Below are positions 1 to 12,800 of a DNA stretch of 64,000 nt, one piece after another. Below the pieces are notes generated by a model. The model worked only from the letters and a program-made list of their open reading frames with translations. It was not told where the DNA came from and did not search any database. The position numbers and the translations under genes were made by a program. How positions within the stretch are numbered: position 1 is the first letter of the stretch; every line of letters starts with the position of its first letter. The DNA lies in assembly GCF_026212465.1 (NCBI RefSeq), contig NC_080057.1:14948769-15012768 (forward strand), in the 5' to 3' direction. This DNA comes from Amaranthus tricolor (Eukaryota; Streptophyta; Magnoliopsida; Caryophyllales; Amaranthaceae).

Positions 1-7
1 TGAAGCA

Positions 8-2090
8 ATGTTGACGGCTTGTCACATTCTTAACCGGGTTCCTACAAGAACCAATAAGGAAACACCTTATGAACTTTGGTATAAAAGAAAATCAAACTTA
101 AGTTATCTTAAAGTTTGGGGATGTAGGGCCATAGTCAGAATGCCCGGAAACAAAAGAAAGAAACTCGATGAAAGAGGTTTGGAATGCATCTTTATAGGTT
201 ATGCTCAACATAGCAAAACTTATAGGTTCAATGTAATAGAACAAAATGACTACATATCGATACACTCGATTATTGAGTCTAGGGATGCCATTTTTGATGA
301 GAATAGATTCTCATCATTGAGTAGACAAAAGAATCAACAACTTAGTACCGAAGAAAGTATTAATAATGATCAACCAGAACCCCCTCTAGATGTTGATACA
401 AATCAACAACTAGATGATGAAATTATTCCTATAAGGAGTAAGAGACAACGGAAAACCAAAAGCTTTGGACCAGATTTCCATGTATATTTGGATGAAGGAA
501 CTAGAGATAAAATATCATCTAGTGTTCCATATTTATTTAATGTGGAAGGAGACCTATTGACTTTTAGTGATGCTATGGTATCACAAGATAGTGCCTTTTG
601 GAAAGAGGCAATAGATGATGAGATGAAATCCATCATGGGGAATAATACTTGTTCATTAGTAGATCTCCCACCGACTTGTAAACCAATTGGTTGCAAGTGG
701 ATCTTCCGCAAGAAGATGAAAATTGATGGAACTATTGATAAGTTCAAGGCCCGTTTAGTGGCACATGGCTTTAGAAAAAAGCTTGGTATTGATTATTTTG
801 ATACATATGCACCAGTTGCAAGAATAACCACCATTAGGTTATTGGTAGCGTTGGCTACAATTTATCATCTAGAGGTCCATCAAATGTATGTGAAAACCGG
901 ATTCTTATACAGCGAGCTAGATGAGGAAGTTTACATGAAACAACCCAAAGGCTTTGTTTTGAAAGGATAAGAAAATAAGGTGTGTAAACTTGTTAAGTCA
1001 CTATATGGACTTAAACAAGCACCAAAACAATGGCATCAAAAGTTTGATGAAACTATATTGTCCTTTGGATTCAAGTTGAATCAAGCGGATAAATGCGTTT
1101 ATCGCAAATTTGATAACCATGGTAATGGAGTCATCATTTTCTTATACGTGGATGACATGCTCATCTTTGGTAGTAGTATAGTACATATCCAAGAGACAAA
1201 GGATTTTTTGTCTAAATCCTTCCAAATGAAGGTTATGGGGGAGGCCGATGTGATATTAGGCATAAAGATCAAAAGAGATGGTGGTAAGTATTAAGCTTAG
1301 TCAATCTCATTACATTGATTTAGTGCTTAATAGGTTTAAATTCCAAGATTCAACACCAATCTCAAGTCCTATGGAGTAAGGTATGAAATTTACCAAGCAT
1401 ACCGGAAAACCAATTTCTCAATTAGAGTATGCAAAGATTATTGGATCTTTGATGTATGCTATAGCATGTACAAGGCCGGACATAGCATTTGCGGTTGGTA
1501 AATTGAGTAGATTTACTAGTAACCTGGGTCCCCAACATTGGTTGGCGATAAGGAGAGTATTACAATACTTGAAAGGAACCATAAATTATGGTATAACTTA
1601 TAGTGGTGAACCTCCTATTTTAGAAGGTTATTCCGATGCTAGTTGGATCACTAATGAAGAGGATAATTCTTCAACTAGTGGTTGGGTGTTTGTTTATGGG
1701 GGAGGTGCCATTTCATGGGCTTCCAAGAAACAAATGGTAATAACAGATTCCACTATGTCTGCGGAATTCATTGCACTCGCCTGGGCGGCAAATGAAGCGA
1801 AGTGGTTAAGGAATCTCATGTTTAAGATACCTTTGTTGCCAAAGCCAATTTCACTGGTGGCAATTCATTCGGATTGCACAACAACTTTAGGAAGAGATTA
1901 TAGTTATGTGTATAATGGTAACTCGAGACACATTACTCTTAGACACAGTCTAGTGCCAGATCTTATCATTCATGGGGTCATAACTCTTGACTATGCGAAC
2001 AACAAGTTCAATTTGGCTGATTTTTTCACTAAAGCCATAAGTAAGGTTTCAATTGAACAAACGTCAATTGAGATCGGTTTATGTCAATAA
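8..2090 (+). pseudogene. copia pol remnant (integrase end, RT, RNase H), interrupted
   Basis: Three open segments follow each other: 8-970, 980-1294 and 1383-2090. The first holds the integrase C-terminal region (VWGCRAIV) and the start of reverse transcriptase (GCKWIF, KARLVAHGF). The second holds YGLKQAPKQWHQKF and the RT motif YVDDM. The third holds RNase H (YSDASW, STMSAEFIAL, and a LADFFTKA end). A TAA at 968-970 and frame breaks near 1294-1383 separate them. The first RT aspartate, normally in a QMDVKTAF-type motif, is tyrosine here (codon 887-889). Stops, shift and lost catalytic residue together show a dead copy. Confidence 0.92.
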
Positions 2091-2643
2091 AGTTTAAAGG
2101 AAAGTCCCAATTCACACACAAGTAGCATTGTGTCTTGAATTCAATGCTGTAAAGTCCTTTAAAGTCTTTGAAAGCAACAAGGATGAATGAACCATAGTTA
2201 CTTTAGACCGTGATGACAAGGTAGTCGCTTAAGTTCTCAAGGTCAAGGGTTGAAGATCTCTTGGTGGTATCCTATCACGGGGATATGTTTTACGTAGTGA
2301 GAACCTACCTATATAAGTTTGAAGTTTTGGACGCTTCAAGTAGTCAAGATTGGCATATCCGAATATGATAAAACCTATGAATAGATATGGACATGGCCCT
2401 ATATAATGTGTCAAGGTAAAGGACAATGTGTTATTGGTTTTGTGTGTATTTAACCTTCAAGTGGTTGATGGGCTAGTTGATTAAATTCGTAGGGACATCA
2501 TTCTAGATCGATCACTTGTGAAGTGTTTTATACTAGGCGTTAATTCAATCCGTAGGTACATTAGCGTTGATTCATGAAACGAAATTATATACTTAATGTG
2601 TAAAGGAAGAAGAAGGTTTGTTATACTCTAAATGGGGGAGGAT

Positions 2644-3302
2644 TGTTGAACATTTAGAGTATATAAACTTAGATTTGTATATACTACATACTTAGTATAG
2701 TAGTGGGACTTAAATAAATATATTATAAGTCCAAATTAAATGCCTCAAAGAATTTGATGAATCATTACTTTGATTCATAAGTTTTGTTTGATGAAACATT
2801 ACTTTGATTCATAAGCTTTGCTTGGTGAAACATTACTTTAATTCATAAGCTTTGCTTGGTGAAACATTACTTTGATTCATAAGCTTTGTTTGGTGAAACA
2901 CTTTTGTTTCAAAAGGAGGTATTATTTCATGCATAACTCTATAAATAGAGGTTGCATACTAAAGGAGATTACATCCCATCTCCATATCATTTCTTATTTC
3001 TCTCTTAAGAATACTCACATTTTTGTTCTTCCTTTCATGAGATAATATTGAGAGAGTAATTAACTCTCAATATCATCAAAGTTCTTAATTCACCACAACA
3101 CTTGTATTTACTATTGCAATGTGCTAGGATTTTGTTGTGTAGATTGTATCTCATTGTGAATTTCATTTATCATCCCAAGCACCTTTGTGGGAGAAATATT
3201 ACAATAGGAAAGTGCATGAGCGCCTTCTACTCATATCAAGTTTCCGAGCGACTTCTTAGATTGTCGCAACCATATCTTCATCGTCTCCTTGGTGATTCAA
3301 CA
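2644..3302 (+). repeat. 3' LTR of the copia element
   Basis: It starts TGTTGAAC directly after a purine-rich tract and ends ATTCAACA, so the ends are TG...CA with TGTTGAA/TTCAACA inverted. A TATA-like box (CTATAAATAGAGG, about 2939-2951) lies mid-LTR, as expected for the LTR promoter. The end is set by the inverted repeat only; the 5' LTR is outside the window. Confidence 0.75.
2757..2895 (+). repeat. 34-bp tandem repeat, about 4 units, in the LTR
   Basis: Unit GTGAAACATTACTTTGATTC followed by ATAAGCTTTGCTTG, in about four slightly divergent copies upstream of the LTR TATA box. The position fits a duplicated LTR enhancer, which is inference. Confidence 0.85.
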
Positions 3303-3344
3303 AGAGTTCAAAGCCATATACAAAGGATTACAAATAGTGTAGAT

Positions 3345-4056
3345 TTATCTTGTAACACATATTTTTAATACATCATTATTGTGATAATACCTGAGAGCTT
3401 TCTGCTTATGAATCAAAATCCCAGCAAAATAGATAACACACTTGTCATAATTTGACACTAGACCAGAGGACAAACCAAAGTCATTCAGGACTTTATGAAT
3501 GGATTGGAAAGAGATCAAATTAGGCTTACAAAATATGAGGATATCATCGGCAAAGAGAATCTCAATCACATTTACTTTGATACATTTAGGATGAAAATAA
3601 AAACAAGACACCTCCAGCTGACCAAGCTTCCTACTAAGGTATTCCATTGGATCCCCCTGCGTAAGACCTTAGAAGCTTTGAAATCTTTGAAGGCTTCGTA
3701 TTAATAAGTATGGAATCGGAGACTAACGTCACGCAAGTCACCCACTTTACAAAAACCCCGGAAACCCTAACTCATAAAGCACACACTACAAAAAATGCCA
3801 GTTAACTGGCATAAGATTTCCTTATATCCATCTTTATGAAGCATCTAGGGCTGATGTTAGCCCAAGAATAACCCTTTATGAACTCAGTAGCAAGAAGGAT
3901 GTTATCACTAATAGCTCTACCAGGAATATAGAAAGATATAATAATATAATATTGAACCAATTTTTGATGACTCAATTGAGGAATTAGAAGACCACTATGA
4001 GGTAAGTATGGAAGCAGAAAGGAAAATAGTAAAGGAAGCATTTTCAGAAGCAACAA
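3345..4056 (-). pseudogene. LINE (L1-type) reverse transcriptase fragments
   Basis: Two minus-strand pieces in correct order. The upstream piece (4056-3802) reads YIPGRAISDNILLATEFIKG and SPRCFIKMDIRKSYAS, matching the plant non-LTR RT blocks before and at the first catalytic Asp. The downstream piece (about 3665-3345) reads TQGDPMEYL, then FADDILIFC and a GLSSGLVSNYDKC block; FADD holds the catalytic Asp pair. The protein between them is missing, and about 130 bp of unrelated DNA (3665-3800) sits there, so the copy is internally deleted. No tail or target duplication was found. Confidence 0.85.
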
Positions 4057-4059
4057 CAG

Positions 4060-6740
4060 AAAACAGAAGCCCAGGAAACAGTCAAAATTGCCAGCCCCTG
4101 AAAAATGCTGACCAGTCTACCTTTCAAGGGTTTTCCAGAGCTAACCCATGCACCTTGGAGGGCATGAAGGGTAGAAATGAAAATCTCTATACATGCACCT
4201 TTCCACCAAGACCCTAAGTGCCTCCTGAAAATCACAGGAAGACCCTAAGAAAGGGAGCTGAAGGTAACATAGTCGTCAGTTTTGCATTGACAGTGTTGAG
4301 TAGTGTTAAGCTGTCTAATTTGCTTCTTTAAATGTGCACATGTTTGGCACATGCTTCTTTTTAGCCGTTGTAATTAGTTGGATAGATTTCCAAGTGTCTT
4401 AGTGATATTTCTCTTGGGTCATAAGTCTATAAATAGGAGCCTAAGCATTATACAATGACAGATTTCAGTTTTCAGATTTAATAACATTGGATGCATTTTT
4501 CCTTTGTCTTCCTTGAGTGTGTATGAATATTCATCAATCTTGAGTAGTGCAAGATTATCACCTTTGTATAACTGAGAGTAGTCCTTGGTTATAATAAGGG
4601 AATTGACTGCCTTGGAGGATCAAATTCCAAGTCATTCAATCCAAGAAACACCCCACTGTGTGTTCTGTTCTGTTTCAAGAACACACCTTGGGTGATTGTT
4701 TTTAGGGATTTTGTCTGTGTAATTCTGAAGGATTGAAGGCCTGCCTTCATTACTACATTGCATTGAAGATTTTGACCCCAAATTCAGTCCAATTATTCTA
4801 TTCAGTTGTTATGTGTAATCGTAACATAAACACCTAAAGAGGTGGTTTAGATGATGGATAACTACCACTAATATAATACTAAGCACTTTAAGTTGCTAAA
4901 AATATTTATAAATGATTCAATACACCCTATTTTATAATCATAAAACTTATATTATTATCAAAAATTAACAAGTGGGTGTTTTTATTTAAGAAACCTCATT
5001 AATTTAAAGATTCACGATTAAATGTTTTTGGCATCAGTTCATCTTAAAACAATACTATCTACTAAGTACTCATGATATGCATTAGTGAGGATATAGTATT
5101 TAAGATTTAACATTTGTATTAGTTATTGGATTAGTCAATAGCCTCTATAAATTGTTACCATCTACATTATTTATTCATTATTACACTTTTTCTTAAGTTT
5201 ACTCAATACTTCATAACACACATAAGAAGCATAATAAGTGCCTCATTTTTGTTTTGAATAACCAATATTCTAATACCTACTCCAAGTCCTTATTAAAAGA
5301 TAAAAAGATTAAAAAAAAAAAAAAAAAAAACATTTGAGGGAGAAATATATGAGCCTAAGATAAAAAAAAAAAAAAGGAATATCATTTGAATTTAGTAGCA
5401 TAAGTTATATCAATCACCAAATTAATTACATAAATCGTTCATTCTATGAACAAATATACTAATTGTTAGTAATTTGACAATTTATCTACAACCAATTTTT
5501 TTTATTCAAATTATTATTTAAAATATCCATTTTTACCTTCTAATTGATAGTTTTTATCTCTAAGATAACAAATATTATTTTCCTAAACATAAAATGCCAA
5601 CTTTATTTGTTGTTATAAAAGTCTTCAATATTTATACATCATAATTTGTTTGTCCATTAAATTTTTTTTTCAGTTTCAAAGAAAATTTGTGAATCACAAT
5701 ATCCTTAACTACGCGTCATATAAATTATAAAAGTATATAATAAAACATTAAGTATTAAAGACGAATCTAATATAATTTCATATAAAAGAAATTTAAGTTT
5801 AATAGATCTCTTAAAAACCTTATTTAAAATTCTCTCTTCTAAAGTAAAAGTTATTAAAGTTTACTAACAAAAGGAAAATGAGTGATTGGAATATTAAGTT
5901 TACAATATGAGAATTACGAGTTGACTAAGTGGTTGAAAAGTTTTCTTCCATCCTTATAATAAAGTTTCAAATCTCATGAACTACAAGATCAATTCACCTC
6001 TCCAACTCAGTGATATATAATTCACTAGTTAATTCGTCTTTTAGATTCGCAATTCGCTCAACATGGTTCAAAAATAGCCTAAAAATGACCATAGTTCGTT
6101 TTTTTTAATTCATAATTCGTAATTTGCAAGGCAATTAGCAAATCATGTAACACTGTTCATACTTCTAAAAGTTTCAGCTAAAAATATTAAATTAAACTTT
6201 AGAAAACCATGGTAATAAATTTAAAAAATTGTGACTTTTAAGAATATAAATTTATTACGAACTTTCTACCATAAAAGTCAAAACAAAGAGCCAAATTTCA
6301 CATTTGACTCAGAAGCATGCCAATTGCATAGCATTGATTTTGAATGCCCTCCACATATGAAATTCTTCTACTCACATTAATTTTAAAAAATTCCACAAAA
6401 AATAAATATTTTTCAAAGAAAGTCTCCTATAAAATCGTCATTATTTAGGTATACCCCTAAATTATTATACCAAACATAGCACAATAGATCTATGTTGAAT
6501 TAGTCCACCCTAATTAATATTGGATTAGTTACAAACAAAACAATAACACTATTATCTTCATGTCTTGCATCAAAAATATGTGTTAATTCATCATACCCTC
6601 CTTATTTTGTCATCTCTTTTGTTACTTTGTTACTTGTTCTTGTTCTTTAATATCATATTAAATTCTTTTTTTTTTATATTATCAAACAATTTTCTATTGT
6701 TCATACATCTCTATAATTTTTAGATAAACATTTCAAGCTT
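4060..6740. other. non-coding stretch; LTR-like part, then AT-rich upstream region of the ENTH gene
   Basis: About 4294-4830 looks like a plant LTR: TGTTGAG start, CTATAAATAGGAGCC TATA context near 4430, and a possible GTAACA end. I found no matching target duplication, so this is weak. From 4850 to 6740 the DNA is AT-rich without a convincing ORF. It has an A20 run at about 5311-5330 and presumably includes the ENTH gene promoter, whose elements I cannot locate. Confidence 0.4.
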
Positions 6741-6750
6741 AGGCTTATTG

Positions 6751-6786
6751 ATGGAAGTAAGACTAGCCATAACAGCAACAAAATGA
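6751..6786 (+). promoter_or_regulatory. short uORF overlapping the ENTH start codon
   Basis: An 11-codon ORF starting ATGGAAGTAAGAC ends in TGA at 6784-6786, overlapping the main ATG (6783-6785) as ATGA. It matters only if transcription starts upstream of 6751, which the sequence does not prove. Confidence 0.4.
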
Positions 6787-7790
6787 GCAGACAATCTTTC
6801 TTTGAATTCAGAAAACAAGCTTCTTTTTACATCAAGGAGAAGATTAAAACTGTTAGATTGGTTCTTACTGATGTCTCTCCAGCTCAACTGTAAGATTTTC
6901 CATTTTTTATTACTTCATTTTTTTTGTAAATTTAGATGTTAATCAAAGATACTAGTATAAGGTTAGCTGAATGATCGGTTTGTATTATACATGTCTTCAA
7001 ACATCCTTGCAGTCATTTTTCTATGTTATACTTTATCATAAAGTTTTCAGCAAGTATTGTATGAGATTGTTACAAACCTATATTAATTAGCCAATTTCTC
7101 TAGTTAATCATTTAAAATCGTAATTGATTATCTAAAGATTATAAGTATTCACTCTAGCTAAGATATTAAGCTATTAAGCGTATATTGGTTCAGCCCAATA
7201 AAGATAGTTTTACTGTGAGACTATCTCATTTGAAAATTTATGCTAAGTTTTTTAGTCTAGTAACTCGAATCATGACCTAGATAGACGGATTTTAAATTCT
7301 CTCATGTTTGTAATTGTTAATGAAACTTTATACAGGATGACAGAAGAAGCCACGAATTCGAATCCATGGTCACCGGATACTCGAACCCTTGGATTAATAT
7401 CAAGGGCTGCTTTTGAAGTTGATGATTATTGGAGAATTGTTGAAATTTTGCATAATAAGTATGGCAGTTCTTGTTACTTCATTTTGATTTGTGATGATTG
7501 AGATTAAGAAAATGTAATTTGATATTGGGATTTATTTTGATTTGTGATCAGATTATCAAAATTTGACAAAAAGAATTGGAGAGAATCATACAATGCTTTG
7601 ATGGTATTAGAACACTTGCTGACTCATGGACCAGAAAGTTTTGCAGAGGAGTTTCAGACAGATAAATCAATCATCAGTAATATGGAAAATTTCCTGCTTG
7701 TAGATGAAAGAGGGTAAAAAAACTAATCTTATTCGTTATTTACAAAAATTAACTTTTAGTTATGAACTTTTATATTATTATAATTATAAT

Positions 7791-7875
<85 letters not shown>

Positions 7876-8916
7876 TTTGTAAAAGAAGTTCTAGGTTTAG
7901 TTGAAAATATCATTCATCCCTCATTTTAAATACGTATTTACCCTTCTGTATGAGGAGGGTTATGTACATCCACACTTCTAAATTATAACCATAAGGGCAC
8001 TCCTGGTATGCTGTGTGATAGAATATACTATCTTCTGTTTTACTAATAGCTACACTTTTTGCCATAGTGCAAAAATACGGTTACGATCATGGCCGCGAAA
8101 CGGGTTTCACGACTAATAAGAATGATTTTGCGGCTCATGGTGCCTATAATATGGTCATGTTAAACTCAAAAACCTTTACAATACGGTCGCAATATGTGAT
8201 ATGGCTTGTTTTTGCACTATGCTTCGTGCATAAAGCTATCACATAAAACTGAGAAGTGTAGCTATTAAAAAAACAAAGGAGTATAACCTATTATGAGGAT
8301 ATGAGGCCATAACCATCATATTAAGTATTTGGGTTATAAGTTTTTGGTTGAGTTAGTTAGTTTGATAAATTTGATTATAATATATGGTTTTTGATATTCA
8401 TTATGCAACAGATTTAACTGGGGTCTAGTTGTGAGAAAAAAATCAGAAAGAGTCCTAATGTTACTTGAAAAGGGGAGTTTACTCAAAGAAGAAAGGGAGA
8501 ATGCAAGAAAGTTAACAAGAGAAATTAAAGGATTTGGCAGTTTTTCTAATAAAACAACTTCTCAGCATACAGAATCTACATTTGGTAGAAGCCATTCCCA
8601 GTTCAATGAACATGGAAATGAACACAATTTTGATAAAAAAATCAGTTTCGATCAGCCTCGATTAATCATCCTAGGCAAGGATAATGTAAATGATGAAAAA
8701 CCAAGAATTGTGAAGAGAATTCTGAAGGAAAATAAAGCACCAAAAAATGATATTTGGAAAGGAGATCTACATGTTTGGAAAATTAATTTAGAGGAGAAAA
8801 ATTCACTTTTAGATGAACAAAATGGTGGATTGTTGATTGAAGATGATGAGCATCCTTTTAATGATAATGTGGAACACAGCAGAATGTCATTGTTGGCTGC
8901 TGCAAAACATGATTAA
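6783..8916 (+). CDS. ENTH-domain (epsin-like) membrane-trafficking adaptor, 298 aa
   Basis: Exons 6783-6889, 7336-7458, 7552-7713 and 8412-8916 join in frame with GT-AG introns, giving 298 residues. Residues about 10-145 form an ENTH domain: KIKTVRLVLTDVSPAQLMT, then EEATNSNPWSPDTRTLGLIS, DDYWRIVEILH, NWRESYNALMVLEHLLTHGP and VRKKSERVLMLLEKG. This domain binds membrane phosphoinositides and helps build clathrin-coated vesicles. The rest, up to ...MSLLAAAKHD, is polar with no DPW or NPF motif and no clear clathrin box, as in the short plant ENTH proteins rather than long epsins. The start is the first ATG in frame with the domain. The reading frame is intact and family residues are kept, so the gene is probably functional. 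Its exact paralogue in other plants cannot be settled without a search. Confidence 0.93.
7773..7875 (+). repeat. AAT/ATT microsatellite in ENTH intron 3, self-complementary
   Basis: A run of (AAT)n flips into (ATT)n at about 7838, so the two halves can pair as a long hairpin. It lies about 60 bp after the exon 3 donor (GT at 7714). Confidence 0.95.
8044..8267. mobile_element. 224-bp MITE in ENTH intron 3
   Basis: The ends are perfect 14-bp inverted repeats, TAATAGCTACACTT and AAGTGTAGCTATTA. A second inverted pair inside (CATAGTGCAAAAA / TTTTTGCACTATG) extends the hairpin. There is no coding capacity. The target duplication is ambiguous (possibly TA), so the superfamily is left open. It ends about 145 bp before the exon 4 acceptor. 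Confidence 0.8.
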
Positions 8917-9871
8917 GGGAACATTAATCTGTTATAAAATGCATTACTAGCTTACAGGTTTTGTTTTGCTTGTATATTACAAGTAGTTTTAGTGGAGTAT
9001 TATATACTTCTACATAAAACTTGTTGTGTTGTGTAAGATCTTAATCTTTGGATAGGATCACTTATCATATATGACACAATACAACGTTAGTAGAATTTTT
9101 TTGATTAAATGTATATGAAATTGTCCTTGTAATAATAAAGAATTTGTTTACGATTAACATAAACTTTCATAGAATGGGGTTTTAAAGCATAGCGTATGAA
9201 AATCAGAAAATGTTGTATATCGTCAAAAAAAGAGTAATGAACTTTGTAAAACTTTCGGTTGGATGTTTCAAGTCTTGTATCGTATCTTGTTAATGTAATT
9301 GGGTAAAGAAACATCAAACATTTATGCAAATCAGCATCCAATATCCATTAAAGTTATGCATGAGATACAATATCAAATTCAATACTAATAACCATAAGCC
9401 AACGCTTTGTTTGAATAATAGTGTAGGGAAACAAAAGGAAAGGAAGCATAAAGGATTAGGAATGGAAGGGAATGAAAGCCGAGAGAATAATTGGATAAAT
9501 CTCCCTTGCTCGTTTAGGAGGGAAATGAAGAAAAAGAGACAAATAGCAATTTCCTTCTAAACCTCCAAAAGAAATGGCATTCCATTTATTTTGCTAATAT
9601 CAAACATTCATCTTTTAATCCTATAGGAGTAAACAATATAGATTCTACGTATGCTTAAAATCACAAAGGAAATGTATACTGGCCTTTTAATCATTTTTCT
9701 TCTGTTTTTTATACATACTCTTGGTCTCCTATCATTATCAAGGACAATTTTTCCATGTATACAAAACATGAGTAGTAGCATCATCTACAGCTTTAGAAGC
9801 AATATATACCTAGTTAGTGTTACATCTGTACAACATCGTAACAAAGATTAAACGCCCAAGCAAGCAGTAAA
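8917..9871. other. intergenic, between convergent ENTH and U-box genes
   Basis: The two genes are convergent, so this holds both 3' ends. I see no ORF resembling a known protein and no clear repeat. Small open frames at 9105-9560 have no recognisable composition or motif. Confidence 0.6.
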
Positions 9872-12800
9872 TCAGTATTTACACAACCATTCTTGAATAG
9901 ATAATCTCAATGAATGGTTTGGAGTAAGATGTAGATGATCCAATTTCAAATTAGTCATGGGAGAAGTTTCCCGACCATTTGCTATCCATTCGCGAATGGC
10001 TTCTCCATCATATGTAAACCCGTCAGCTGCTACTTGAGGATCAACCATGATGTCCTGTAATATGTAAGAGTTAAATGCAGATTGTAAATGTCTATCAAGT
10101 TTTAGGTTGCGGTAAAGATTAACAGCCGAGAAAATGGGAGAAGAGAAAAATGACGCTCATTATGGCATATATTTTTAAAACAATGCATTCCACAGTTAAG
10201 ATACAAGGCATTATGTCGATTTCCCACTCAAGAAATGCACAGTATCAGTGCAGGTTATCCTTAAAACAAAACGAACTAAACTGAACTGACTTGAATTAAT
10301 AATCAGACTCACAAGTGTGAAAGTAAAAGCGATGTCCTAAACTGAAAAACAAATAAAATCAACTAAATTTATAGTAATTAAAGAGAACAAAGCCTTTATG
10401 GACTGTTTGATATAGCCAATGTATTATAGATAAGACGGTCATTTTATGATGGCATATCCTTTACGCAATTCATCAAAGCCTAACAAATAGTTTCTGCCAA
10501 ATGTTTTATTCTATCATAAGTTTGAAATGTGAAGTAAGAATAACTCCTATACTGAGGCTCTTGATACGGAGTTTACTCAAATCAGTTTTATATCTAGGAC
10601 TACTGCAAGATTTTACAATAAGATTCTTTTTCTTTTTCAAGATTCTTGTAAATTTTTTATCAAGTTGTCCATATTGAAAACCGTCAACTTCTAGAAGAGT
10701 GAGATCTAATGATTCCTATTTGAAAAAAATATCTTGAATCCTACAAGTTTCCATGTCATGCCTGAAAATCAAAACCCTATAGACACCTTTTAAACATAAC
10801 TTGACAAATTCATGTCAAAATTCCATACTGCAAAACTACTAACAGAACACTGACCTGAAAGATAGGACATGTAAAGAAGGATGGCATCGGTTGTTCTTTT
10901 GAAATATAGAGCTGTTGAAGATCTTTCACTAAAGAGGGTGTCAGTTCTGGCCTATCCCGACTGTTCTGTTCACAAAATCTCAAAGCTACATCCACCAATT
11001 TTTCTGCAATAGATTGTCCCCATTCTCCTGCAGAAGCATCCAGAATAGAACCCAGGTTCCCACTAGACACTGCTCTACGTACATTGGCTACCAATCCTGG
11101 TGCAGGTTGTCCAGTAACGAGCTGCAATATAATGATGCCAAATGAATAAAGATCAGACTTTGCTGACAATTGTCCTGTTCTGTAGAACTCGGGATCTCTG
11201 TATGAAATGGCACCCTGGGGTTCAGGAAGACCACGGCTATGGAAACAGAAGGTATCCTGTGGAAGTAACCTGGAGATCCCAAAATCACAAATTTTGCAGT
11301 GTAGATCAGAATCCAGAAGGATGCAATCAAGTTTCAGATCACCATGAATTATCCTTTCAGGATAAGATGAATGAAGAAATAAAAGTGCACTTGAAATCTG
11401 AGATATCATTCTAGCTCGGATCTTCCATGAAAGAGGTGTGTTGTTGCTTCTCCTTAAAAGGTGCCACTGAAGCACCCCGTTAGGTACATATTCAAATACA
11501 AGAGAGCAGGCCTCTGGACATGCACCAATTAAACTAACCAAATGAGGGTGTCGTAACTTACCAAGAATCTGTACCTGCAAGAGCAATAGATGAATTTATA
11601 CTACCTATTTCTCCCTATATGAATACATGATAAAAACAATCTATAAAAATGTTGTTATCAAAAAGCCAATAACTTTTGCAAAAGAGTGTACAACACTGTA
11701 AAGCTTCAGAGTTCTGATTATTAGCAATGTGACTACAAGTGGTATTGACTTTTGAGGTAATTCAGATTCAACGAATGCATTAGAGATCACATAAAATAGA
11801 GAAGATGTAAATTAAGTAACAAACATTGGCTAAAATCATCCTCAGCGACATGAGTACAAGAGTATAGACTAAAAAGACATGGATTGCTTTTCAGACTCAT
11901 TTTAGATTTTACAGCACGAGTCAAATTTTCATTTCATTGTATTAGTGGTCTCCAAATTATTAGAAAATACTCCAAGTAGATAATACGAGTTTATAACGGA
12001 GAAAAAACCTGTTTCTGAAAATGAGATGTTCCTTGGAGGTTGTCTGCATACAGTCTTTGTATGGCAACAGTTCTATTTAGAAGTTCTCCCTTATAAACGC
12101 TATAACTTCCGCTTTCAAATAACTTAAAGCTATCTGAAAAATTGCATGTCGCAGTTTCCAAATCAGCTAGTGAAAACTCCACTAACTCAGGTACATCATC
12201 CAGAAGCCCTCCATTCCAGTTTGTACAGCCAGTCTGCCTGCGACCTCTCCACTTTTCAAGCCAACGTTCGGCTTCCATTTTCTGTCTTTCAATCTTTTGC
12301 TTTTCTTTCTGTAGACTTGTAATACTTGCTTGGATAGGTGCTAAATCCCCGACTACTTCATCACAGCGATGATTGGCTTCCTGCACACGACTGTCAAGTA
12401 CCGCCACACTCCTCAAAGTCCTGTCGAGCTCTACTGCAAGTTCTAACTTTTCCTCCAACAGCCTTTGATGTTCATGCATCATACTCTCCACAGAATCTTC
12501 AGCTTCCTTTTTAAGTTGTGCTTCACGAATTCGAAAAGATTGAAAGTCCTTCACCTAAAGAGATCACAGTAAATTTGAGAAACTTTGTACTTAAGTGGAG
12601 CAGACAGATATAATGATATTTTGTAGTAGAAGAAAACTCTTACACAACACTCAAATATAAAGAACAAGCCTTAAATGCAAATAGGATGTCAAAATATAAT
12701 ACTTCCACTTGTAAATGGTTAAAAGAAAATTGTGAATGTGAGCATGTTAATTTCTCTTTTAAACAATTAAAAACTATAAGTTTCAATAATCAAAAATTAA

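Larger units (their letters stand above)
1..3302 (+). mobile_element. Ty1/copia LTR retrotransposon, 3' part, cut by window edge
   Basis: The segment runs from the end of integrase through reverse transcriptase and RNase H to a purine-rich tract (about 2630-2643) and a 3' LTR. That order (integrase before reverse transcriptase) defines Ty1/copia. The gag, protease, most of integrase and the 5' LTR lie outside the window, so the LTRs cannot be compared. The coding part is broken, so this copy is not autonomous. I did not assign a lineage. Confidence 0.93.

Noticed and set aside
3783..3812. CACTA-like end CACTACAAAAAATGCCAG
   Set aside because: Only one end, no partner and no 3-bp duplication; it could be chance in the LINE gap.
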